DNA of 64,000 nt from an uncultured Tropicimonas sp. (GCA_947497945.1 CANMIP010000019.1:52802-116801), one strand, 5' to 3'; positions 25,286 to 34,079 are shown, counted from the stretch's first letter. Translations and numbers: made by a program. The notes: generated by a model not told the origin, from the letters alone.

Positions 25286-26044
25286 ATGTTCCCGATCCGC
25301 GATCACAATCCCTCGGGCCGCACGCCCTATGTCACCTACGCCCTGATCGCGGCAAATACGCTGATATTCATGAGTTATTTCGGCCTCATGGACCAGCCAT
25401 ATGCGCTTTCCGCGCTGTATGAGACATACGCGTTGATCCCGTCACGGCCGAGCCTGTCGAGCTACGTGACCTCGATGTTCCTGCATGCCGGCATCTGGCA
25501 CCTGCTCGGCAACATGCTTTTCCTGTGGATCTTCGGCGACAATCTCGAGGACGAGATGGGACATGCCGGCTTCGCCCTGTTCTACGTGCTGAGTGGCGTT
25601 GCGGCCGGGGTGGCGCATGTTGCGCTTTCGCAGGGTTCCTCGATACCGACCGTGGGCGCCTCGGGCGCCATCGCGGGGGTGATGGGAGGCTACTTGTTGC
25701 TCTTCCCCAAGGCCCGCGTGGATATCCTGCTGATCATAATAATCTTTTTTCGGGTATTCTCCGTCCCCGCCTGGGCAATGCTCGCGATTTGGTTCGGGAT
25801 ACAACTGATAGGCGGGACCCTGTCGGATCCCGACGCCGCCGGGGTTGCCTATTGGGCGCATGCCGGGGGGTTCGTGATTGGCGCCATTCTGGCGGTTCCA
25901 ACGTGGATACGCGTCGGCGGCTTCGCTTTCTGGAGCAAAACCCACGGCAGACCTCCGCATCCGGCAGCACCTTATCGCCGGAGCAACATTCCGAGGGTTG
26001 GGCATCGGCGCGGTAATTCACCCCGAGGGCGCCGTCATCACTGA
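25286..26044 (+). CDS. Rhomboid family intramembrane serine protease
   Basis: Membrane protease of 252 residues with six or seven hydrophobic segments. The catalytic Ser126 lies in PTVGASGAIAG, and the partner His192 in YWAHAGGF on a later helix; both motifs are intact. The upstream helix pair contains HAGIWHLLGNMLFLW (conserved HxxxN). The C-terminal tail is basic and low in complexity (SNIPRVGHRRGNSPRGRRHH). It is likely active in the inner membrane; the substrate is unknown. Confidence 0.92.
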   Translation: MFPIRDHNPSGRTPYVTYALIAANTLIFMSYFGLMDQPYALSALYETYALIPSRPSLSSYVTSMFLHAGIWHLLGNMLFLWIFGDNLEDEMGHAGFALFYVLSGVAAGVAHVALSQGSSIPTVGASGAIAGVMGGYLLLFPKARVDILLIIIIFFRVFSVPAWAMLAIWFGIQLIGGTLSDPDAAGVAYWAHAGGFVIGAILAVPTWIRVGGFAFWSKTHGRPPHPAAPYRRSNIPRVGHRRGNSPRGRRHH

Positions 26045-26074
26045 AGCCGGATCAAACTCCGGTCGCCACACTCG

Positions 26075-26281
26075 TCAGAACGAAGTCTTAATCTCGAAAT
26101 CGGCCGTTGTCGTGGCAATCGCCTCGGCCGTGTCCTGCGAACTGTTGCGCCAGATATGGATCGAGCCGAGCGCGAGGGACACCACTGCCGCGGTCATGAC
26201 GACCCAGTCGACGGTAACCGCGCCGCGGTCATCGGACTGGAAGCGGACAACAAGCCGCCGGAGGAATGCAATCTGTTTCAT
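26075..26281 (-). CDS. Flp-pilin-like small membrane peptide
   Basis: A 68-residue protein with a basic N-terminus (MKQIAFLRRLVVRF), then DDRGAVTVDWVVMTAAVVSL. The acidic residues and Gly-Ala before one hydrophobic helix match Flp/Fap-type pilins of Rhodobacteraceae (GAVTVDWVV). No tad/cpa pilus genes are close, so it could be an orphan pilin-like protein or a pseudopilin. The product is short but composition and motif support a real gene. Confidence 0.7.
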   Translation of the reverse strand: MKQIAFLRRLVVRFQSDDRGAVTVDWVVMTAAVVSLALGSIHIWRNSSQDTAEAIATTTADFEIKTSF

Positions 26282-26322
26282 GGCTTCACACTATCCAGCG
26301 AATGTGGCGCCAAATGGACAGA

Positions 26323-27114
26323 TTAACGGCTGCGAATTGTTTCAGCGAACTTGGTAAACACACCGCCATTTCCGGCGATGACCATACGGTCTTCGAAGAT
26401 GCCCCGGCCTTTGTAGAGGGGCTCGACGAAACCGCCGGCTTCCCGGACGATCACGATCCCGGCCGCGATGTCATGCGCGTTCACCTCACGCTCCCAGTAA
26501 CCGTCATAGCGCCCGGCAGCGACATAGGCCATGTCGAGCCCGGCCGATCCCCAGCGGCGCACGCCGGCACATTGCGGCATGAGCTTGGCAAGGTCCTGCA
26601 TGGTTGCGGGCAGGGTCCGCTTGCCCGCCCAGGGGATGCCGGTGGCGAAAACGGACTCGATCATGCGGGACCGGCCGGAGACGCGAATCCGCTGGTCGTT
26701 GTTGAGCCAGGCCCCGGTGCCTTTCTCGGCAAAGAACATCTCGTCCTTGGCGGCGTCGAAGATGACACCAGAGACGATTTCGCCCTTGTGCTCCAGCGCG
26801 ATAGAGACGGCCCAATGGGGCAGGCCGTGCAGGAAGTTCGTGGTGCCGTCGAGCGGGTCGACGATCCAGCGGCGGGTGGGATCCTTGCCCTCGACCTCGC
26901 CGCTCTCCTCGCCGAGCCAGCCGTAATTGGGGCGGGCATTGGTGAGCTCCTCGCGGATGATCTCCTCGGCGCGCAGATCGGCCCTGGTGACAAAGTCGCC
27001 CGGCCCCTTGGTGCCGACCTGGAGGTTCTCAACCTCGCGGAAATCCTTGACCAGAGACCGGCCTGCCGCGCGGGCGGCCTTGATCATGACGTTAAGATTT
27101 GCGCTGCCCTGCAT
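26323..27114 (-). CDS. suhB: Inositol monophosphatase family protein (SuhB-like)
   Basis: Mg2+-dependent phosphatase, 263 residues. Metal ligands are visible in the usual order: Glu69-Glu70 (GWLGEESGE), Asp86 and Asp89 in WIVDPLDGTTNF, and the later Asp in HDIAAGIVIVREAGG. The motif WGSAGLDMAYVAAGRYDGYWE is also standard. Members act on inositol-1-phosphate and related sugar phosphates, and SuhB also assists rRNA transcription antitermination in E. coli. It is monocistronic. Confidence 0.92.
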   Translation of the reverse strand: MQGSANLNVMIKAARAAGRSLVKDFREVENLQVGTKGPGDFVTRADLRAEEIIREELTNARPNYGWLGEESGEVEGKDPTRRWIVDPLDGTTNFLHGLPHWAVSIALEHKGEIVSGVIFDAAKDEMFFAEKGTGAWLNNDQRIRVSGRSRMIESVFATGIPWAGKRTLPATMQDLAKLMPQCAGVRRWGSAGLDMAYVAAGRYDGYWEREVNAHDIAAGIVIVREAGGFVEPLYKGRGIFEDRMVIAGNGGVFTKFAETIRSR

Positions 27115-27534
27115 CTGCCCGGCTCCTCGATGTTCAAGCCGCGCATATAGCGGTCAGGCAGGCGGATGGAAAGAGCGTTCGCCGGTTGGCATGGGACTTC
27201 GCCATTGGATGGCAGGAACACCGCCGTGGCGGGCTTTCCCAGCCTTTGCGACGATGGTCGGCCTGCGAGCCTGGCGGTTGCTCAGGAAGCGTTCCGAACT
27301 TTCCGCTGACGGCGCGGGCCGGCGGTTGAGGGGGGGGGGCCTTCAAGATCCGCTCCACAAGATACGGTCAGGCGAAAAAATGCCCACATTCATGGAGCTG
27401 AGCCTCGAGGCTTTACACGGGTGCGGTCTCGGATAGTTACATTCCGGTTGCTGAATGCATGATCCGGACCATCTCGGACGCATTCAACCCACCAAAGAAA
27501 AAACGAGCGAAGCGAGAGGCACCGGGCCATACAC
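27115..27534. other. 420-bp intergenic region with a G10 homopolymer
   Basis: No gene is supported on either strand. The stretch contains an uninterrupted run of ten G (27330-27339), unusual in this window. The last 50 bp before the secreted peptide gene are A-rich (AAAGAAAAAACGAGCG) and may hold its promoter and leader. The first part is the upstream region of suhB. Confidence 0.5.
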
Positions 27535-27765
27535 ATGAACAAGTACATCGCATCAATCACAGTGGCGGCAGTGCTCTCTGCAACGGCTTCCATGGCGGCG
27601 CATAACAACCCGTGGGCAGAGCCCGAAGACAGTGTTGAAGGCAAGAACCACGACACGAATCAGGCCTACAGCGCGGATCGGCCGGGCGAGGACGAGATGC
27701 ACGGAGTCCAGAACACCGAGGCGCGAGAGACCGTCCCGGGCCCCGGGGGACAACAGGAGCAGTAA
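27535..27765 (+). CDS. Small secreted acidic protein, function unknown
   Basis: A 76-residue protein with a signal peptide (MNKYIASITVAAVLSATASMAA, cleavage after about 22), leaving a hydrophilic mature peptide of about 54 residues rich in Glu, Asp, Asn, Gln and Pro with no cysteine. No known domain is recognised. The mature part looks disordered, as in small periplasmic stress or structural peptides. A GAGAGG sequence lies rather far (about 16 bases) upstream. It is convergent with metR. Confidence 0.65.
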   Translation: MNKYIASITVAAVLSATASMAAHNNPWAEPEDSVEGKNHDTNQAYSADRPGEDEMHGVQNTEARETVPGPGGQQEQ

Positions 27766-27839
27766 AGGCCGCACTGTTCAGCGGGACGCGTCCGAAACCG
27801 TCCTCACGGTCCTGTCCCGGGAAACGCGTTGTCTCCGGT

Positions 27840-28751
27840 TCAGGCGCTTTCCCGCTGCAACCGCACCGGCACCGTCCGCGCCAGCCGCAGGAAATGCGCC
27901 ATGAACGGCTTCTCGATCTCCGCGGACCGGCTCGCCGCATAGAGCCGCCGGGTCAACCCGCCCTCCGTCAGCGGCCGGGTCACGTAATCCGAATTGTAGC
28001 GCACCTCGCGCACGACCCAGTCCGGCAGCACCGCAACCCCGCGATTGGACGCCACCAGCAGCAGGATCACGGCAGTCAGCTCGACCTGCCGCACACTCCG
28101 CGGCTCAACCCGGGCCGGCATCAGAAGCTGGCTGAAGACATCGAGCTTGCTGCGTTCGACCGGGTAGGTGATCAGCACCTCGTTGCGGAAATCCTCCGCT
28201 TCGACAAAAGCGCGCTCCGCCAGCGGATGACGGGCCGAGGCGACAAAGACGGGCGAGTAGTCGAAGAGCGGATTGAAGGTGACGCCGTCGATCTCCTCGG
28301 GATCGGAAGAGATGACGATATCAACCTCTTCCTTCCACAGCGCCGGTAGCGCATCGAAGGCCAGCCCCGGCCGGATATCGACATCGACATCGGGCCAGGC
28401 CTTACGAAACTCTTCCAGCACCGGGAAGAGCCACTCGAAACAGGCATGGCATTCGATGGCGATATGCAGCCGTCCGGATTTCCCGTCCCGCAGCCCGCGA
28501 AACTCCTCTTCCAGCGCCGCCATCTCCGGCAGCACCCGTTCCGCCGTTCGCAACATGCGCAACCCGGCAGCCGAAAGCTTGAGCGGCTTGGAACGACGTG
28601 CGAACAGCTCCATCCCCGCCTGGTCTTCCAGCCCCTTCACCTGGTGGCTCAGCGCCGATTGCGTGATATTGAGCATATCCGCCGCCCGGGCGAGGCCGCC
28701 CGCTTCGTGGATAGCCTTGATGGTGCGGAGGTGGCGGAGCTCGACATGCAT
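27840..28751 (-). CDS. metR: LysR-type regulator of methionine metabolism MetR
   Basis: LysR-family activator of 303 residues, started at the ATG at 28751 (MHVELRHL) by comparison with E. coli MetR. The N-terminal helix-turn-helix covers GGLARAADMLNITQSALSHQVKGLE. The effector domain contains IECHACFEWLFPVLEEF and YPVERSKLDVFSQ, both specific to MetR, whose co-inducer is homocysteine. It is divergent from metF with a MetR box between the start sites, so it probably activates metF and represses itself. Confidence 0.93.
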   Translation of the reverse strand: MHVELRHLRTIKAIHEAGGLARAADMLNITQSALSHQVKGLEDQAGMELFARRSKPLKLSAAGLRMLRTAERVLPEMAALEEEFRGLRDGKSGRLHIAIECHACFEWLFPVLEEFRKAWPDVDVDIRPGLAFDALPALWKEEVDIVISSDPEEIDGVTFNPLFDYSPVFVASARHPLAERAFVEAEDFRNEVLITYPVERSKLDVFSQLLMPARVEPRSVRQVELTAVILLLVASNRGVAVLPDWVVREVRYNSDYVTRPLTEGGLTRRLYAASRSAEIEKPFMAHFLRLARTVPVRLQRESA

Positions 28752-28779
28752 GTTCGACTCATGATCTTCGTGAAAATTA

Positions 28780-28792
28780 TGAAATTGCTTCA
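28780..28792. promoter_or_regulatory. MetR binding site between metR and metF
   Basis: TGAAATTGCTTCA is an exact TGAA-N5-TTCA dyad, the established MetR operator form. It lies 29 bp before the metR start and 53 bp before the metF start, in the AT-richest part of the intergenic region. Confidence 0.8.
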
Positions 28793-28844
28793 CTGGCCGA
28801 GATATGCGAGATCAAAAACCGACACAAGAGGACCCGAAATCGTC

Positions 28845-29711
28845 ATGACCGCGCCGACCGTCTCCTTCGAATTCTTTCCGCCCCGTTCCGTGGAGGCCTC
28901 TTTCCGGCTGCACGAGACCGTGCAGGTGCTCGCACCGCTGAAGCCGGAATTCGTCTCCGTCACCTATGGCGCAGGCGGGACGACGCGCCGGCTAACCCAC
29001 GAGGCCGTCTCCGCAATTCATCGCACGACCGATCTCAAGGTCGCCGCCCACCTGACCTGCGTCGACGCCACCCGTGCCGAAACGCTCGAGATCGCGCGCG
29101 GATATGCCGAAGCTGGTGTCTCCGAGATCGTCGCGCTCAGGGGCGACCCGCCGAAAGGGGCGGACCGATTCGAGCCGCATCCCGAGGGTTTCACCGATAG
29201 CTGCGAGCTGATTTCCGCGCTGCGCGACACTGGCGACTTCACAATTCGCGTCGGCGCTTATCCCGACCGTCACCCCGAGGCAGCCAGCGACACTGCCGAT
29301 ATCGACTGGCTCAAACGCAAGTTCGACGCCGGGGCGGACGCCGCGATCACGCAGTTCTTCTTCGAGGCCGACACCTTCTTCCGCTTCCGCGATGCCTGCG
29401 CGAAGGCCGGGATCGACAAGCCGATCCTGCCCGGCATCCTGCCCATCGAGCATTGGGCGAATACGCGGCGTTTCGCGGAGCGTTGCGGCGCCAAAGTTCC
29501 GACCTGGCTTGACGATGCCTTCGCCCAGGCAACCCGGGACGAGCGCGAGGAACTGCTCGCCATCGCCGTGGCCACCGAGCTCTGCACGGAGCTGGTCGAA
29601 GGCGGCGTGGATCACCTGCATTTCTACACGCTCAACAAGCCGCACCTGACGCATGACATCTGCCACGCGCTTGGGATCGCACCGCACCGCATCCTTCAGG
29701 ACGTTGCCTGA
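28845..29711 (+). CDS. metF: Methylenetetrahydrofolate reductase MetF
   Basis: FAD enzyme that reduces 5,10-methylene-THF to 5-methyl-THF, the methyl donor for methionine synthase. It has 288 residues from the ATG at 28845 (MTAPTVSFEFFPPR). Family motifs are SFEFFPPR, VTYGAGGTTR, HLTC, ALRGDPPKG, IRVGAYPDRHPEA and AAITQFFFE. It is controlled by the neighbouring MetR. A perfect 10-bp inverted repeat follows the gene. Confidence 0.95.
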   Translation: MTAPTVSFEFFPPRSVEASFRLHETVQVLAPLKPEFVSVTYGAGGTTRRLTHEAVSAIHRTTDLKVAAHLTCVDATRAETLEIARGYAEAGVSEIVALRGDPPKGADRFEPHPEGFTDSCELISALRDTGDFTIRVGAYPDRHPEAASDTADIDWLKRKFDAGADAAITQFFFEADTFFRFRDACAKAGIDKPILPGILPIEHWANTRRFAERCGAKVPTWLDDAFAQATRDEREELLAIAVATELCTELVEGGVDHLHFYTLNKPHLTHDICHALGIAPHRILQDVA

Positions 29712-29747
29712 GGCGCGCTGACACCGCAAAACCACCCTGCATCTGCC

Positions 29748-29774
29748 CAATGACGTGATGACTCCACGTCATTG
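29748..29774 (+). terminator. Inverted repeat after metF
   Basis: CAATGACGTG (29748-29757) pairs perfectly with CACGTCATTG (29765-29774) across a 7-base loop, and GTTTTC lies 5 bases later. It is the likely metF terminator, although the modest GC content and palindromic TGACGTG core would also suit a protein-binding site. Confidence 0.55.
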
Positions 29775-29831
29775 AGGAAGTTTTCATCACTCGGCGTTAA
29801 CACTTCCGGAACAACGACACCGAGGCAGAAA

Positions 29832-30137
29832 ATGTACGGGTATGGGTTCCTTCTCCAGTCCAGTCACAACTGGCGGAAGGCGGCGATCGAAGAGCAGGAA
29901 ATGTGGGCCGCTGCATCAGAGGTGATCTGGTTGCGAAGCTGGCAGATGCTCACGGGCACAATGACAACGGTCGAGGCGGCGCGGATGGTCGTCGAGAAGC
30001 CTCTGGCCTTCGCCCGCGCGGCGCAGGAGGTCGGTGAAGCCGTCGTCACCGGACAGGATCCGGGCGCGGTGACACGCGCGGCCGTCGGACCGCTGCGGAC
30101 GGAAGCGCGGGCCAATGCCCGGCGGTTGCGGAGCTGA
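29832..30137 (+). CDS. Small alanine-rich phasin-like protein
   Basis: A 101-residue protein without signal peptide, preceded by GAGG at about 6 bases. It is helical and Ala-rich, with WAAASEVIWLRSWQMLTG in the first half and a basic end (VGPLRTEARANARRLRS). Rhodobacteraceae have similar 100-residue proteins often labelled antifreeze protein or phasin-like (Trp/Met-rich helix, then AAxxPxRxxxRxNxRRL). I infer that group from the C-terminal pattern only. No PHA genes are adjacent. Confidence 0.65.
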   Translation: MYGYGFLLQSSHNWRKAAIEEQEMWAAASEVIWLRSWQMLTGTMTTVEAARMVVEKPLAFARAAQEVGEAVVTGQDPGAVTRAAVGPLRTEARANARRLRS

Positions 30138-30329
30138 CGGAGCCTTTCAGGCAAGATCGCTCAACAGGCCATGTAGGCGTGCCATGCTCCCGCAGAGACC
30201 CGTCCTGACCGGACAGGCCGCCGGCCCACACGGCGCGTGTCACAGTCGATTGCATGCACCTATCCAGGCACCAAAGCTTGAATTTCCCATGATCGGGGAA
30301 CGCAGGGTCCTGATCTGGAGCGAAAGGCC

Positions 30330-31391
30330 CTAGCCGACCGTCGCCGCGCGGGCGAGATCCGCTTCGCGGTCGATCGCCGGATGGAAACTCTCCGATGGAT
30401 CGAACCCGTACCGCCGGCGCGCGCGGAGCCAGAAGAGCTTGCCCCAGCGGCGCGTCGTGCCAACAGAGGGCGCCGACGCATCACAGGGAAACCGCCCGCG
30501 CCAGCCGGAGGGGAGCTCCAGCCCGACCGCCTCCGCCTTCTCCAGCATCCAGACCAGAGAAAGGTTGGCCCGAGGCCGCGCCGCCTCGAATCCGTCGAGC
30601 TGCCCGCCGATATCGCCATGGCTGCCCGGGAACCAGCGCTGCTCGACCGCGCCAACCCGCCCCGGCGGTGTCTCCCAGAGCTCCGGCGCGAAGGCGAGCC
30701 GCGTCTCGTCATGGGCCAGCGCCTGGTAACCGTGGCGGATATGGCCGCCAAGCGCGTGGTTGTGGAAGGCATGGGCCGGCTCGGTCAGCCGCCAGAGCAG
30801 CGGCGCCCGCAGCCCGAGCGCCTTGACCGTGTCCCAGACGCCAACCATCTCGATACAGATATCCGCGTGGCACATGCGCCTGCGAAACGTCGCCGCCGCA
30901 GCGCTGTTCGGATCGCATTGGTAATGGCGATAGGCTTGCTGGACGTTGCGCACCGTCGCATTGGGCGCGCGGACCAGCCCGATCCGGTCGATCACACCGG
31001 CCAGCGAACGCACGGCGAAGGCGCCGCGGGAATAGCCGAACAGGTAGATCCGGTCACCGGGCCGGTAGCGCGACGCCAAGAAACCATAGGCGCGGCGGAT
31101 CTTGCGATTCATGCCCCGCCCGAGGGCAACATCCCGCGTACTCGCCCAGTCCCGCCACTGGATACCGGCTTCGTAGAAGAGCGACAGCTGCGCCGTCGGC
31201 CCCTTCTCGGCCAGCAAACGATAGGTCCGCCCGGCATTGGTCTCCTGGCCCGGATCCAGCGTGGACAATGTCCCGTCCAGAATAACGACATGCGTGACCG
31301 GGCCACGCCGATGCGAGGCGACAGCGGAATGACGCTGCCTGTTGCGCCGCCGCAGCCGGGACCAGGCCGCGATCTGCCGGTTCAGCCGCAT
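30330..31391 (-). CDS. DUF2235 domain alpha/beta hydrolase (Tle1-like)
   Basis: Hydrolase of 353 residues from the ATG at 31391. It has VTHVVILDGT (oxyanion region), the nucleophile elbow GYSRGAF (119-125, Ser121), and the later catalytic segments VGVWDTVKALG and PGSHGDIGG that supply Asp and His. DUF2235 includes phospholipase effectors of type VI secretion systems (Tle1), but no T6SS gene or immunity protein is nearby and there is no signal peptide. A cytoplasmic lipase or esterase role is equally possible. Confidence 0.85.
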   Translation of the reverse strand: MRLNRQIAAWSRLRRRNRQRHSAVASHRRGPVTHVVILDGTLSTLDPGQETNAGRTYRLLAEKGPTAQLSLFYEAGIQWRDWASTRDVALGRGMNRKIRRAYGFLASRYRPGDRIYLFGYSRGAFAVRSLAGVIDRIGLVRAPNATVRNVQQAYRHYQCDPNSAAAATFRRRMCHADICIEMVGVWDTVKALGLRAPLLWRLTEPAHAFHNHALGGHIRHGYQALAHDETRLAFAPELWETPPGRVGAVEQRWFPGSHGDIGGQLDGFEAARPRANLSLVWMLEKAEAVGLELPSGWRGRFPCDASAPSVGTTRRWGKLFWLRARRRYGFDPSESFHPAIDREADLARAATVG

Positions 31392-31534
31392 GAAACACCC
31401 CGCCTGCCAGGTTCGCAAAGCATCGCCACTCGCCTCCTTTCACAATATCGAGTCTGCCACGGTTCAGCCGTTGCGCAAATGACCCGGAACAAGAAGATGC
31501 TGGAAATGCGCGCGGTTGTGTTCGTCCGTGAACC

Positions 31535-32668
31535 TCAGCACAGGCCCTCGCGCTGGCGCAGACGGGCCAGCCGGTCTCGGATCTCATCCCGCACCGGCCC
31601 GGGGCGCGGCCGATCCCTCAGGGTGGTGAACCAATGCTCCGGGGGCGCCTTGCCACGCCGGTCGCCCTCCCAGCGCAGCGCCCGCAGCACCGCTTCGCCT
31701 TCCGGCGACAGCCGGTCCGGGATCTCGATCCCGTTCAGCACCGCCCAGACCCCGGTCCAGAGTCGCCCGGCCGACCACGGGTTGTACCCGCCGCCACCCA
31801 GCACGAGATAGCGCGGGGCCATCAGACGCAGCGCGGCCACGATCTCCCAATGGGCGTTGTTCGACAGCGAGAGCCGCGCCAGCGGATCCTCTTCCACCGC
31901 ATCCGCCCCACATTGCAACACCACCGCCTCTGGTGCGAACCGGTCCACAAGCGGCAGGATCAGCGTCTCGCGCGTCAGCGCCATCTCGCTGTCATTGAAG
32001 CCGCGTGGCACCGGCAGGTTGACCGCCGCGCCGCCGGCCACGTCGTCCAGCCCGCCGGTGAAGGGCCAGCGCCGCTCCTCGTGGACCGAGATCATCAGCA
32101 CCTCCGGGTCGCCGGCAAAAGCGGTTTCGACCCCGTCCGGGTGATGCGCATCGATGTCGATATAGGCGATACGCCGGATCCCCGCCCGGCGCATCGACAG
32201 CATCCCGAGCACCGGGTCGTTGAGATAGCAGAACCCGTTGGCCCGGTCCTTCAGGCCGTGATGCGTCCCGCCCGCCGGATGGTGGATCACCCCGCCTCGC
32301 GCCAGCAACTCCCCGGCCAGCAGCGACCCGCCCGCCGCCGTCGCCGGACGGCGATAGACCTGCGCGAAGACGGGGTTGGAATGTGTCCCGAGACCATAGC
32401 GGGCGCGTTCCGCCTCCGTGACCGCTTGCCGGGCTTCCGCCCGCTGCAACGCCGCGATGTAGTCGGGCGCGTGCCAGAGCGACAGCGCCGCCGGTTTTGC
32501 CCGTGGCGAGGTCAGGTACTGCGCCGCCCCGAGCCAGCCCAATGCCCGGGCAAGGTCCATGACCGTCGAAACACGTGGCACCCGGAGCGGATGCCAGGAC
32601 CCGTAGCTGGAGCCACGGTAGATCTCGGCCCCGATGAACTGCGTCTCTCCCGGTCTGCTCACGCGCAT
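31535..32668 (-). CDS. Histone deacetylase-like (AcuC/class II HDAC family) amidohydrolase
   Basis: Zinc amidohydrolase of 377 residues from the ATG at 32668, which has an excellent GAGGAGG site. Active-site pieces are PAGGTHHG (His136-His137), YIDIDAHHPDG (zinc ligands Asp173 and His175), NPVFAQVYRR and LGGGGYN (catalytic-Tyr region). In bacteria such enzymes include acetoin-utilization AcuC, acetylpolyamine hydrolases and protein deacetylases. The HHPDG variant in place of HHGDG is typical of the AcuC branch. No acetoin or polyamine genes adjoin, so the substrate is open. Confidence 0.88.
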   Translation of the reverse strand: MRVSRPGETQFIGAEIYRGSSYGSWHPLRVPRVSTVMDLARALGWLGAAQYLTSPRAKPAALSLWHAPDYIAALQRAEARQAVTEAERARYGLGTHSNPVFAQVYRRPATAAGGSLLAGELLARGGVIHHPAGGTHHGLKDRANGFCYLNDPVLGMLSMRRAGIRRIAYIDIDAHHPDGVETAFAGDPEVLMISVHEERRWPFTGGLDDVAGGAAVNLPVPRGFNDSEMALTRETLILPLVDRFAPEAVVLQCGADAVEEDPLARLSLSNNAHWEIVAALRLMAPRYLVLGGGGYNPWSAGRLWTGVWAVLNGIEIPDRLSPEGEAVLRALRWEGDRRGKAPPEHWFTTLRDRPRPGPVRDEIRDRLARLRQREGLC

Positions 32669-32850
32669 CGCCTCCTCTCGCGGCCCCGTCCCCCATACGA
32701 AGGATCGTCGCGAACGGATCGGGCAGGTCAAGGCCGACCTCTCCGCAAGCGTCCTGGCCGGACAAGCCGGCCTGCAGGTTGTGAACACAAGACCTAGTCT
32801 CCCGCAATGCGCCCAAAGACTAGATAGAGACGTGGGCTGGGCGGAATGAA

Positions 32851-32879
32851 TTGCGCCAGGTTGATACCTGACGTATACT
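32851..32879 (+). promoter_or_regulatory. Promoter of the Nudix gene with palindrome in the spacer
   Basis: TTGCGC (32851-32856) and TATACT (32874-32879) are exactly 17 bp apart. The spacer contains the inverted repeat CAGGT-TGAT-ACCTG (32857-32870). A repressor bound there would sit between the -35 and -10 elements. The rest of the 258-bp divergent region shows no gene. Confidence 0.5.
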
Positions 32880-32926
32880 CTGTGTAACTTTTCCTTGAGC
32901 AAGACAGGGCCGGGAGGCAGACGAGT

Positions 32927-33391
32927 TTGGGTGAAACGATCAAGCTTCCGAAAGGCCTGAAGCTCGGCAAGGATGTGCGAACGCAATATGGCGCGCTCTG
33001 TTATCGAATGGTGCGCGGCGAGCCACAGGTCCTCCTGGTGACATCGCGGACCCGCCGCCGCTGGATCATCCCGAAAGGCTGGCCGATGCGTAATATCGCC
33101 CCCGAACGCGCCGCCGGCATAGAGGCCTGGGAAGAGGGCGGCGTCCGCGGCAAGGCCGAGGAGCGCTGCATCGGCGTCTACAGCTACACGAAACTTGGTC
33201 ACAACGGCGAGGAGGAGCGCCCCTGTGCGGTCTGGGTCTTTCCGATCAAAGTGAAATCCCTGGCAAAGGACTTCCCGGAACGTACACAACGCCGCCGCAA
33301 GTGGTTCTCGCTGAAACAGGCGAGCAAGAAGGTGGCGGAGCCGGAGCTGCGGGAAGTCCTGCGCGATTTCAAACCGCGCCGGGCGCGCTGA
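32927..33391 (+). CDS. Nudix hydrolase
   Basis: A 154-residue Nudix protein. The only reasonable start is a TTG at 32927 with GGAGG ten bases upstream. The Nudix box runs from 51 to 73 (GWPMRNIAPERAAGIEAWEEGGV); the EAWEEGG core is kept, while the usual arginine of REUxEExG is isoleucine. This form (WIIPKGW...AAxxEAxEEGG) is typical of alphaproteobacterial diphosphoinositol- or diadenosine-polyphosphate-type hydrolases. The C-terminus is basic. DUF1178 follows 42 bp downstream, probably in the same transcript. Confidence 0.87.
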   Translation: MGETIKLPKGLKLGKDVRTQYGALCYRMVRGEPQVLLVTSRTRRRWIIPKGWPMRNIAPERAAGIEAWEEGGVRGKAEERCIGVYSYTKLGHNGEEERPCAVWVFPIKVKSLAKDFPERTQRRRKWFSLKQASKKVAEPELREVLRDFKPRRAR

Positions 33392-33433
33392 TCCCTTTGA
33401 AATCGTCGCTCCAAAGCGTTACATCTGGTGGGC

Positions 33434-33868
33434 ATGATCAAGTACAGCCTGATATGTTCCGAGGGCCACCGCTTCGAAAGCTGGTTCGCTTCGGCTGACG
33501 CGTTCGAGACCCTTCGGGGCTCGGGCATGGTCACCTGCGCGATTTGCAGCTCGGGCGTGGTCGAGAAGGCGATGATGGCGCCAACGGTGAAATCAAGCGA
33601 CGCCCGCGCCGAGGCGCCACCGGAGAAGCCGCTGAGCAAGCCGACCAGCGCGCAGGAGCAAGCGCTGGACGCGCTGCGCAAGAAAGTCGAGACCGAGAGC
33701 GACTATGTCGGCCGGGATTTTGCGCGCGAAGCGCGGGCGATCCATGAGGGCGAGGCGCCGCAACGCTCGATTCATGGCGAGGCGAATGCGCAGGAAGCCC
33801 GCGGCCTGATCGAAGACGGCGTTCCGGTCATGCCGCTGCCCTTCACACCAAAGCGCAAGACGAACTGA
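33434..33868 (+). CDS. DUF1178 family protein
   Basis: A 144-residue conserved protein of unknown function. The start is the ATG at 33434 (MIKYSLICSEGHRFESWF), a hallmark N-terminus. Cys8 and the pair Cys35/Cys38 (CAICSSG) suggest a zinc ribbon. A charged linker and conserved tail (YVGRDFAREARAIHEGE, then LPFTPKR) follow. It commonly neighbours Nudix or carbon-nitrogen hydrolase genes in alphaproteobacteria, as here. Confidence 0.9.
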   Translation: MIKYSLICSEGHRFESWFASADAFETLRGSGMVTCAICSSGVVEKAMMAPTVKSSDARAEAPPEKPLSKPTSAQEQALDALRKKVETESDYVGRDFAREARAIHEGEAPQRSIHGEANAQEARGLIEDGVPVMPLPFTPKRKTN

Positions 33869-34079
33869 GGCGCCTACGGGCCCGGTGTGGCAACGGTTCG
33901 TGCCCTTGAAAGGGCGTGGAGCACGGCCGGTCCGGGCAGCGCGCAACCTGTCCAAATTGACGAGGATACGGTGAGCATTCGGGTTATCGTCCCAGTGTTC
34001 AACAAGGATCCGCCTCAAACCGGGATCAGAAGTCCTCACGTCAATCAATTGTTATAACAAGGAAATCTCTTGGCTGGCC

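Noticed and set aside
26927..27436. Plus-strand frame crossing the end of suhB and the G10 tract
   Set aside because: The first part is antisense to suhB; the remainder has no motif, no ribosome site and depends on the length of the homopolymer.
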